64,000 nucleotides of DNA from Desulfosporosinus youngiae DSM 17734. Lineage in GTDB: Bacteria; Bacillota; Desulfitobacteriia; Desulfitobacteriales; Desulfitobacteriaceae. This document shows positions 55,230 through 62,109 of this stretch, one piece after another (position 1 is the first letter of the stretch; the number at the start of each line of letters is the position of its first letter). Both the position numbers and the translations under genes were made by a program. The notes below the pieces were generated by a model. The model had not been told where the DNA came from and made no database searches. It saw only the letters and a program-made list of their open reading frames with translations. Where the stretch lies: NCBI RefSeq assembly GCF_000244895.1, contig NZ_CM001441.1, forward strand, positions 4,678,198 to 4,742,197, in the 5' to 3' direction.

Positions 55230-55775
55230 ATGGAGGCCATAGGGTTAGTAGAACTTAATAGTATAGCCAAAGGAATCGAAGCCGCCGATGCGATGCTCAA
55301 ATCTGCTCAAGTCGAACTTCTTGAAGCAAAACCTGTTTGTCCCGGAAAATATATCGTCATGATCAGCGGAGATGTCGCTGCTGTACAAAGTGCCGTTGAT
55401 GCCGGTAAGAGTATCGGAGCCAGTGCTGTGATTGATGATTTTCTCCTCCCCAACGTCCACCCGCATGTCATCAAAGCCATATCTTCCGCTTCAGATATCA
55501 GTGAGATTAAAGCGTTAGGGATCATCGAAACCTTCTCTATCTCCTCTTTAATCGTCGCTGCCGATACTGCAGCTAAAGCAGGGCAAGTTGATTTGATCGA
55601 GATACGAATTGGTATGGGGATTGGCGGAAAATCCTTTGTTACCCTTACCGGGGACGTCTCTTCTGTAACTTCATCTGTGGAAGCCGGAGTCGTCTTGGCT
55701 TCAGAACGAGGCATGCTCATCGAAAAGGTCGTTATTCCTTCCCCCCACTATAGTTTAAAGCAATGTCTCTGCTAG
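55230..55775 (+). CDS. BMC-T trimeric shell protein with Fe-S cysteine (PduT-like)
   Basis: 181 aa with two BMC domains (EAIGLVELNSIAKGIEAADAML at 1-90; IKALGIIETFSISSLIVAADTAAKAG at 93-181). Cys37 in KPVCPGKY is at the position of the PduT pore cysteine that binds a [4Fe-4S] cluster on the trimer axis. Directly follows pduS, as the pair does elsewhere. Likely electron conduit in the shell. Confidence 0.92.
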   Translation: MEAIGLVELNSIAKGIEAADAMLKSAQVELLEAKPVCPGKYIVMISGDVAAVQSAVDAGKSIGASAVIDDFLLPNVHPHVIKAISSASDISEIKALGIIETFSISSLIVAADTAAKAGQVDLIEIRIGMGIGGKSFVTLTGDVSSVTSSVEAGVVLASERGMLIEKVVIPSPHYSLKQCLC

Positions 55776-55805
55776 TGAAGGAAAACCAGGAGGTGACATG
55801 ACTAT

Positions 55806-56396
55806 TTGAAAACGTTAATTACAGCTACAGACGTGAAGAAGGCGGCTGAAAATCATGAAACCACATTATATATTCAAAAAGACAGCATCATCACTCCCTC
55901 AGCAACTGATACAGCCCAAGATTTAGGCATCCGGGTCATCGTGGGTTCCGCCCCGGCAGCATTACCCTCCTCTCCTCTTGATCCAACCCTGGTCGCCAAA
56001 ATTGTTGGGGAAGTGATGGCCTGTCTGAATCTTTCAAAGTCTGCTCAACTCATTAAAGAAGTTGATCCCTGTGGACTAAGGCTTGTCAAAGGGAATAGTG
56101 TCGTCTTAGAAAACTATGACACCGGTAACCCACAAAACAAAGTAAAACTTAAAGAACTCTTCAATTCCAGGGAAAGTTCAGATTTCTCAGCTGGCTTTAT
56201 GAGCCTTGAGGGGACAACCTATTCTACTCTCATCAAACACGATGAACTCAATTATATTATCGAGGGCAGCTTAGAGTGCAGCGTGAACGGCAAAACCTAT
56301 ATCGGTGAACCGGGGGATACATTTTTCATTCCTGCAAACACCAAAGTCACGTTCTCAACGTCTCAAAACGCCAGACTATTCTATGTCTCAGCTTAA
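55806..56396 (+). CDS. EutQ-like cupin protein with internal encapsulation helix
   Basis: 196 aa from a TTG at 55806; no other start is possible before an in-frame TGA. EutQ N-terminus MKTLITATDVKKAAEN ... DSIITPSATDTAQDLGI, then a linker with amphipathic helix PTLVAKIVGEVMACLN (60-75), then a cupin domain (NYIIEGSLECSVNGKTYIGEPGDTFFIPANTKVTF). Salmonella EutQ has reported acetate kinase activity, which would fit acetyl-phosphate use inside or near the BMC. The helix between domains looks like an encapsulation peptide. Confidence 0.85.
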   Translation: MKTLITATDVKKAAENHETTLYIQKDSIITPSATDTAQDLGIRVIVGSAPAALPSSPLDPTLVAKIVGEVMACLNLSKSAQLIKEVDPCGLRLVKGNSVVLENYDTGNPQNKVKLKELFNSRESSDFSAGFMSLEGTTYSTLIKHDELNYIIEGSLECSVNGKTYIGEPGDTFFIPANTKVTFSTSQNARLFYVSA

Positions 56397-56434
56397 GATA
56401 AATTAAAACTTTTAATTTTTAGGAGGAATTATTC

Positions 56435-56716
56435 ATGAATAATGCATTAGGCATGATTGAAACTAAAGGTCTGATTGGTGCCATAGAGGCATCGGATGCT
56501 ATGGTTAAAGCAGCTAACGTCACTTTAATCGGAAAGACCCTAGTCGGAGGAGGCTTAGTCACTGTCATGGTCCGGGGTGATGTTGGAGCCGTTAAAGCCG
56601 CTACTGATGCTGGCGCTGCTGCTGCTGAGCGTGTTGGTGAATTGATTGCCGTCCATGTTATTCCAAGACCTCACACCGATGTGGAAAAAGTTCTTCCCAA
56701 CGACAGTAAAAAGTAA
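56435..56716 (+). CDS. BMC-H hexameric shell protein 1
   Basis: 93 aa, single BMC domain: [20 protein letters not shown], pore loop [10 protein letters not shown] and [11 protein letters not shown]. Strong AGGAGG ribosome-binding site. Nearly identical to the next two genes; it differs mainly at residue 30 (Thr) and in its tail KVLPNDSKK. Confidence 0.96.
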   Translation: MNNALGMIETKGLIGAIEASDAMVKAANVTLIGKTLVGGGLVTVMVRGDVGAVKAATDAGAAAAERVGELIAVHVIPRPHTDVEKVLPNDSKK

Positions 56717-56729
56717 GGAGGATATTCAA

Positions 56730-56999
56730 ATGCAGCAAGATGCCTTAGGAATGATTGAAACAAAAGGTCTGATTGGCGCTATAGAAGCATCGGACGCTAT
56801 GGTAAAAGCAGCTAATGTTCATTTGATTGGTAAAACTCTTGTAGGAGGCGGTTTAGTCACCGTCATGGTTCGGGGTGATGTCGGAGCCGTTAAAGCGGCC
56901 ACAGATGCTGGCGCTGCTGCTGCTAATCGCATAGGTGAATTGATTTCCGTCCACGTTATTCCAAGACCTCATACCGATGTGGAAATGATTCTGCCTTAG
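56730..56999 (+). CDS. BMC-H hexameric shell protein 2
   Basis: 89 aa from the ATG at 56730 with AAGGAGG upstream; 13 bp after BMC-H 1. Same core as its neighbours, with His at the variable surface position (NVHLIGK), Asn for Glu in AAAANRIGE, and no C-terminal tail (ends DVEMILP). Confidence 0.96.
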   Translation: MQQDALGMIETKGLIGAIEASDAMVKAANVHLIGKTLVGGGLVTVMVRGDVGAVKAATDAGAAAANRIGELISVHVIPRPHTDVEMILP

Positions 57000-57089
57000 T
57001 GAGTAAGGGGCTCCGCTCCTGCTCGAAGAATGGGAGTCTTTCGATTGGATAAATGACTCAATTTAAATGAAATGTTTGGAGGCTAAATT

Positions 57090-57386
57090 ATGCAACAAGA
57101 TGCATTAGGCATGATTGAAACAAAAGGACTGATTGGTGCTATAGAAGCATGTGACGCTATGGTCAAGGCGGCTAATGTACGTTTGATTGGTAAAACCCTC
57201 GTTGGCGGCGGCTTAGTTACCGTCATGGTTCGGGGTGATGTTGGAGCGGTTAAGGCAGCTACAGATGCTGGCGCCGCTGCCGCTGAGCGTGTTGGAGAAT
57301 TGAAATCTGTCCATGTCATTCCAAGGCCTCACACTGATGTGGAAATAATCCTTCCCAAGGATAGTGGTCAAGCAGAAAAAAAGTAA
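57090..57386 (+). CDS. BMC-H hexameric shell protein 3
   Basis: 98 aa. Core as in copies 1 and 2 but with Cys in EACDAM, Arg in NVRLIGK and Lys in GELKSV. Its tail ends KDSGQAEKK at a slippery A AAA AAG (57377-57383) directly followed by the TAA stop; both the zero frame past the stop and the -1 frame stay open for 20 codons, with Lys/Ala- or Lys/Ser-rich sequence. Confidence 0.95.
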   Translation: MQQDALGMIETKGLIGAIEACDAMVKAANVRLIGKTLVGGGLVTVMVRGDVGAVKAATDAGAAAAERVGELKSVHVIPRPHTDVEIILPKDSGQAEKK

Positions 57387-57452
57387 GCAAGAGCTCACCA
57401 CCCGCTAAAAAAAGCACCAGAAAAAGCACTAAGCGAAGCACCTAAGTAGTAA
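57387..57452 (+). other. Possible cryptic tail of BMC-H 3 (read-through or frameshift)
   Basis: After the TAA, the same frame gives 20 sense codons ending KKAPEKALSEAPK and then a double stop TAG-TAA. A -1 shift on A AAA AAG gives another 20 codons rich in Lys, Ser and Thr, ending at 57445. Either an old C-terminal linker cut short by a stop mutation or a recoded extension. Confidence 0.35.
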
Positions 57453-57495
57453 AAACCGTTATCAGCTTCGAATTACTCGAAAGGAATGGTTCTAA

Positions 57496-58977
57496 GTGAG
57501 TTTAGATTATGATTTGGCCTCTATTCAAGCTGCTCGAGACTTGGTTAAAAAAGCGAAGGAAGCTCAACAGGCTTTGGCTCGTTTTAGTGAAAAAGAAATT
57601 GATACTATCTTAGTCTCGATCGTGAAAGCTGTAGAAGAAAACGCGGAGTCCCTGGCTCGTCTAGCCGTTGAAGAAACTAATTACGGAATTGTTGAGCATA
57701 AAATCACCAAAAATCTCTTTGCCTCCAGAGAGGTTTATGAAGCCACCAAAGATATTAAAACTGTAGGAATCATTAGTGAAGATCCTGAATTAAAGGTCAT
57801 CAAAGCCGCTGTTCCTGTTGGCGTCATCGCAGGTATTACTCCGACCACGAACCCAACTTCAACGGTTATTCATAATGCGATCTGTGCCATCAAGGGAGGC
57901 AATTCCATCGTTTTCTCCCCTCATCCCACGGCTGGAAAGTGCAGTCTTGCCGCTGCTCAACTTGTCAATGATGCTGCGGTAAAAGCCGGAGCTCCGGATG
58001 GAGTCGTCGGGTGTATCTCCAAATCTTCCATGAAGGCAACCGAAGAACTTATGCATCATAACGATGTCTCCGTAATTATTGCTACCGGAGGATCAGCGAT
58101 GGTGAAAGCTGCCTATAGCGCTGGAAAACCCGCTTTCGGAGTAGGGCCTGGCAATGTCCCCGTCTTTATCGAACGAACTGCTGATATCAAACAAGCCGTT
58201 TCTGACATCATCACCAGTAAATCCTTTGACAATGGCATGATCTGTGCTTCCGAACAAGCGATTATTGCGGATATGCCTGTAAAAGACGAAATTATCACAG
58301 AATTAAAGCGTCAAGGCGCCTACTTCCTTTCTCCGGAAGAAGTTCAAAAGGTTAGCAGCGTCGTGATAAATCCTAAAGGTGGAATGTATCCCGCTTTAGT
58401 CGGACAAACACCTCAAACGATTGCCCGCAAAGCCGGATTCAGCGTCCCGGCAGAAATTAAGGTTTTGATCGCTCCCCTCGATGGCTATGGACCGGGTTAC
58501 CCTCTATCCTATGAAAAACTAACCACCGTTCTAGGCTTCTATACGGTTAATGATTGGCATGATGCCTGTCTCCTCAGTATTGAACTCTTAAAACTTGGCG
58601 GTATTGGACACTCCTTCGCCATCCATTCTCAAAATGATCAACTCATCCGGGAGTTCCTGCAAAAGCCTGTCAATCGCATCTTAGTCAATACCCCCTCCGC
58701 TCTTGGCGGTATCGGGTCTACCACAGGGTTATTGCCCTCCTTAACTCTAGGTTGTGGTACTTGGGGGGGAAGCAGCATTTCTGAAAACTTGGGCCCCCAT
58801 CACCTGATCAATGTCAAAAGCTTAACCTATGGAATTAAAAAAGCAGCCTGTAATTCAAAAGCTGCCGTCTCTTCGACACCTACTCCAGTTAAGACTAATT
58901 CAAGTTCCTGTGATCTGAAATCCGATGATATTGCTGACGTCGTCAAGCAAGTCCTCAAACAGCTAAAACTTTGTTAA
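57496..58977 (+). CDS. CoA-acylating acetaldehyde dehydrogenase (PduP/EutE-like) with C-terminal encapsulation peptide
   Basis: 493 aa from a GTG at 57496 with AAAGGA upstream. Catalytic Cys250 in [13 protein letters not shown]-site [25 protein letters not shown]. Oxidises acetaldehyde with CoA and NAD+ to acetyl-CoA. The last 17 residues after a Ser/Thr/Pro-rich linker are an amphipathic helix ([16 protein letters not shown]), so the tag is at the C-terminus, as in several GRE-type compartments and unlike PduP, where it is N-terminal. Confidence 0.94.
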   Translation: MSLDYDLASIQAARDLVKKAKEAQQALARFSEKEIDTILVSIVKAVEENAESLARLAVEETNYGIVEHKITKNLFASREVYEATKDIKTVGIISEDPELKVIKAAVPVGVIAGITPTTNPTSTVIHNAICAIKGGNSIVFSPHPTAGKCSLAAAQLVNDAAVKAGAPDGVVGCISKSSMKATEELMHHNDVSVIIATGGSAMVKAAYSAGKPAFGVGPGNVPVFIERTADIKQAVSDIITSKSFDNGMICASEQAIIADMPVKDEIITELKRQGAYFLSPEEVQKVSSVVINPKGGMYPALVGQTPQTIARKAGFSVPAEIKVLIAPLDGYGPGYPLSYEKLTTVLGFYTVNDWHDACLLSIELLKLGGIGHSFAIHSQNDQLIREFLQKPVNRILVNTPSALGGIGSTTGLLPSLTLGCGTWGGSSISENLGPHHLINVKSLTYGIKKAACNSKAAVSSTPTPVKTNSSSCDLKSDDIADVVKQVLKQLKLC

Positions 58978-59002
58978 TTTTTTTCAGCATCAAAAGGTGG
59001 GG

Positions 59003-59644
59003 ATGAAATTGGATAAGGGTCAGCTCATTGCCCTAATCACTGAAGCAGTGGTAAAACAATTGGGTCATAACTCCGAAGCTAACAAAATTCCGGTTGCAAT
59101 ATCTAATCGTCATGTTCATCTTTCACAAGGGGATATGGACAGACTATTTGGTACTAATTATCGGTTTAAAGTCTTAAAGAATCTGTCTCAACCCGGGCAA
59201 TTTGCTTATGAGGAAAAAGTAACTCTCGTCGGACCAAAGGGGGTTCTCGAAAATGTCCGTATTCTTGGCCCGGCCCGAACGAAAACACAGGTCGAAATCT
59301 CCATTTCTGACGCTATAAAGCTGGGAGTTAAAGCCCCCATCCGAGATTCAGGTGAGCTGATCAAATCAGCAAGCCTGACTTTAGTGGGCCCCTTGGGGTC
59401 GACTACCTTACCCGAAGGTACAATTATTGCAGCCCGGCACATTCACATGCATCCTAATGATGCGGCACAATTCGGAGTAAAGGATAAAGACAGAATTAAT
59501 GTTAAAGCACCCGGAGCTCGAGGCCTGGTCTTTAATGAAATGCTTGTCCGCGTGAGTGATAACTACAAACTCGAAATGCATATCGATATCGATGAAGCAA
59601 ACGCTGCCTATCTGAAAAATAACGACTCGGTAGAAATTGTATAG
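59003..59644 (+). CDS. Phosphotransacylase PduL with N-terminal encapsulation peptide
   Basis: 213 aa if started at the ATG at 59003; GTG 58997 and TTG 59009 are alternatives around the same AGGTGGGG. Residues 6-21 (GQLIALITEAVVKQLG) are an encapsulation-peptide-like helix. Zinc ligands in the two PTAC halves: NRHVHLS and ARHIHMHPNDAAQFGV. Converts acetyl-CoA to acetyl-phosphate and recycles CoA in the lumen. Last enzyme gene of the BMC operon. Confidence 0.95.
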   Translation: MKLDKGQLIALITEAVVKQLGHNSEANKIPVAISNRHVHLSQGDMDRLFGTNYRFKVLKNLSQPGQFAYEEKVTLVGPKGVLENVRILGPARTKTQVEISISDAIKLGVKAPIRDSGELIKSASLTLVGPLGSTTLPEGTIIAARHIHMHPNDAAQFGVKDKDRINVKAPGARGLVFNEMLVRVSDNYKLEMHIDIDEANAAYLKNNDSVEIV

Positions 59645-59653
59645 TATTTAACG

Positions 59654-59685
59654 TTTAGGGGGGTGCTGACGGGCACCCCCCTAAA
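59654..59685 (+). terminator. Strong GC-rich hairpin after pduL
   Basis: A 13-bp perfect stem (TTTAGGGGGGTGC and complement) with a 6-nt loop and no T-tract, between pduL and the second transporter. May partly terminate the BMC transcript or protect its 3' end. Confidence 0.6.
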
Positions 59686-59717
59686 CTAATATCCCTTATG
59701 TGAAAGAAGGTCTTCCG

Positions 59718-60959
59718 ATGTCTAATAAGAATCGAACTCTGGCTTGGATGGCTATAGCGATACTTCTAGGCTACCTGCCTTGGTATAACTTTTCAGCGGT
59801 TTCGAGTTATATATTAGCAGAGTTTAGTCTGGATACTGGAGATTTGGGATTAATACTCTCTTCATTTCAAGCAGGATATGTCATAATGGTCATTTTCACT
59901 GGTTGGTTAGCGGACAAGGTGGGCAGGAAAAAGGTCGTGGCTTGGGCGACATTGTGTACGGGCCTATTTTCAACACTTTTTGCTATTATGGCGAATAGTT
60001 TCACCAGTATTCTAGTTCTAAGGGTTCTGACCGGTCTCTCCGCAGGTGCAATCTATGCCCCGGGAATAGCCCTTCTTATCAACTGGTTTCCTCCGAATGA
60101 GAGGGGAAAAGCTGTTGGAGCTTACACAGGAGCACTTACCTCAGCCTTCGCCGGAGGCTACTTTATCGCTGCACCCCTAGCCGCAATTTACAATTGGAGA
60201 ATAGGAATTTTGGCTACTTCGATTCCCGCCTTTGCAGCAGCTGCCATAATCTTAATATTTGTAAGAGAAAAACCCACTCAATGTCTGGAAAACCCTATTG
60301 GCGGAAAGCTGCCCGCTATTGACAACCAAGATTTGGGCGCGTTAAAGAAACATCGTCTGGCTCCGGTGTTGACCATTACCGGATATATGGGACATATGTG
60401 GGAGCTCTATGCCTTTTATGGATGGATCGGTCCATTTCTGATGGCAAGCGCTTATGCGGTAGGTTACAGCAAACTAGATGCCGTGTTAATTGGGGGGCAG
60501 TTGTCGGCAATTATCATTCTGCTGGGTGCACCCGCAGTCTGGCTTATCGGGACAGCTGCAGATAAATGGGGCAAAGAACGCATGATCATCCTCGCCGCTC
60601 TCGGAAGTCTGCTAGCTGAACTATTCTTTGGATTTTTATACGGACACACTTTATCTATCGTAGCGATGTTTGGAATGTGGATCGGCTTCTGGTCGGTTGC
60701 AGATTCAGGAATATATAAAGTGATATTAACCGATAGGGTACGAGGAGAAAACGCTGCAACAGCCTTGGGGATTCAATCCGCAATCGGTTATTCCATGACC
60801 ATCATATCCCCTTACCTTTTTGGTAAAGTCCTCGAATTAACGAATAAAGGAATAGCTGAGCCGATTTATGCCCAGCAATGGATTTTGCCGTTCCTAATGC
60901 TGGGAGCAGGTGCAATCGTTGCCCCTTTAAGCGTTGCTTTGTTGAAGCGTCTATCATGA
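59718..60959 (+). CDS. MFS transporter (not MHS type)
   Basis: 413 aa from the ATG at 59718 (AGAAGGTC upstream); 12 membrane helices, MFS loop motif GWLADKVGRKKVVAW and a second-half GTAADKWGKERMII. Different from the MHS transporter of the same locus. It follows the BMC operon and could export sulfite or acetate, or take up a related sulfonate; nothing in the sequence fixes the substrate. It is convergent with dapF and shares its stop codon. Confidence 0.85.
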   Translation: MSNKNRTLAWMAIAILLGYLPWYNFSAVSSYILAEFSLDTGDLGLILSSFQAGYVIMVIFTGWLADKVGRKKVVAWATLCTGLFSTLFAIMANSFTSILVLRVLTGLSAGAIYAPGIALLINWFPPNERGKAVGAYTGALTSAFAGGYFIAAPLAAIYNWRIGILATSIPAFAAAAIILIFVREKPTQCLENPIGGKLPAIDNQDLGALKKHRLAPVLTITGYMGHMWELYAFYGWIGPFLMASAYAVGYSKLDAVLIGGQLSAIIILLGAPAVWLIGTAADKWGKERMIILAALGSLLAELFFGFLYGHTLSIVAMFGMWIGFWSVADSGIYKVILTDRVRGENAATALGIQSAIGYSMTIISPYLFGKVLELTNKGIAEPIYAQQWILPFLMLGAGAIVAPLSVALLKRLS

Positions 60960-61805
60960 GAGCTGGGTCCCCAACCACTCACCCTTAAACACATAAGCAC
61001 CCGGTCCTGTCATATAGACATGGTTATCTGGACCCCACTCAATAAATAAGTCTCCACCAGGTAAATGAACCGTCACGGCACGCTCAGTTTTATTATTAAG
61101 TATAGCCGCCACCGTCGATGCACAGGCACCTGTCCCGCAGGCCAGCGTCGGTCCGGCCCCCCGTTCCCAAACCTTCATAGTTATTTCTTGAGGAGAATTG
61201 ATCTGAATAAACTCGACGTTAGTCTTACGTGGGAAAAGCGGGTGTTTTTCGAGCGCCGGGCCGACACGATCAAAATCCAAGGTCGAAAAATCCTCTACAA
61301 AGATAACGCAGTGAGGATTCCCCATGGAAACGGCGGTATACATGTAGGTCTCACCTAATACTTCAATTGGCTGCCCTACAACTGGTTCCCCTACTCCTAA
61401 AACGGGAATGAGATCAGCTCGTAAAATAGGTTCGCCCATATCCACTTGTACTCCTTGAACTTGGCCCTCTTTGATAAATAAATTAAGCTTTAAGATACCC
61501 GCTCCAGTTTCCACCAGCATCGGGTCAGAAATAATTACGATTTTTTGATCATATACATACCGTGCAAAACAGCGTATAGCATTACCGCACATCTCCGGTT
61601 CCGAACCATCCGGATTAAAGATTCGCATCCGGGCGTCAGCGACGTTTGAAGGCAGAATAACTGCTAATCCGTCTCCTCCTATTCCGAACTGACGATGGCA
61701 TAGTTTTCTTGCCAACTCAGGATAATCTACGTCCCTATCTGAAACTGAATAATGATCCAGAAAAACAAAATCATTCCCCAAACCGTGCATTTTAATGAAT
61801 TCCAC
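60954..61805 (-). CDS. dapF: Diaminopimelate epimerase
   Basis: 283 aa from a GTG at 61805 (EFIKMHGLGNDFVFLDHYS), with GGGGGG upstream. Catalytic cysteines in EMCGNAIRCFARYV and TLACGTGACAST. Converts LL- to meso-diaminopimelate for lysine and wall synthesis. Its TGA stop lies in the palindrome TCATGA (60954-60959), which is also the stop of the opposing MFS gene. Confidence 0.96.
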   Translation of the reverse strand: MEFIKMHGLGNDFVFLDHYSVSDRDVDYPELARKLCHRQFGIGGDGLAVILPSNVADARMRIFNPDGSEPEMCGNAIRCFARYVYDQKIVIISDPMLVETGAGILKLNLFIKEGQVQGVQVDMGEPILRADLIPVLGVGEPVVGQPIEVLGETYMYTAVSMGNPHCVIFVEDFSTLDFDRVGPALEKHPLFPRKTNVEFIQINSPQEITMKVWERGAGPTLACGTGACASTVAAILNNKTERAVTVHLPGGDLFIEWGPDNHVYMTGPGAYVFKGEWLGTQLS

Positions 61806-61944
61806 TTCGTTCCCCCCTATTCGATGTTCCATATTCGTCGTTTGTCCAAACCATAACTCTATTTTTTAATGAAGTAAAGCTTCATTAAGAGGCAATTTAT
61901 AGGGTTCACAATATCTCCATAAAAGAATACTACGCCAACAGAAG

Positions 61945-61974
61945 TGGGTCAACTGGTTAAACCCAGTTGACCCA
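61945..61974. repeat. 12-bp perfect palindrome in the dapF-ATPase gap
   Basis: TGGGTCAACTGG / CCAGTTGACCCA around a 6-nt loop, with no T-tract on either side. Could be a protein site or an RNA hairpin at the 3' end of the ATPase message. Confidence 0.6.
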
Positions 61975-62074
61975 AGAATATATTAGGACACCCTACGCTA
62001 AGAAGCTACATTATACTATAATCATCTGCTAATTCTCAAATGTGCTCCGATGACAAACAGCACTAGGCCTACGT

Positions 62075-62109
62075 TCGAATTTCGAATTTCGAACCTCGAA
62101 CTTCGCATT
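62075..62109 (+). repeat. 35-bp five-heptamer repeat, copy C
   Basis: TCGAATT, TCGAATT, TCGAACC, TCGAACT, TCGCATT. Its last base is the first base of the ATPase stop codon on the minus strand, the same junction seen between copy B2 and def. Confidence 0.75.

Noticed and set aside
61861-61895. TTAATGAAG/CTTCATTAA hairpin as a terminator
   Set aside because: The base run next to it is A-rich, not T-rich, in either reading direction; kept only as a weak hairpin.
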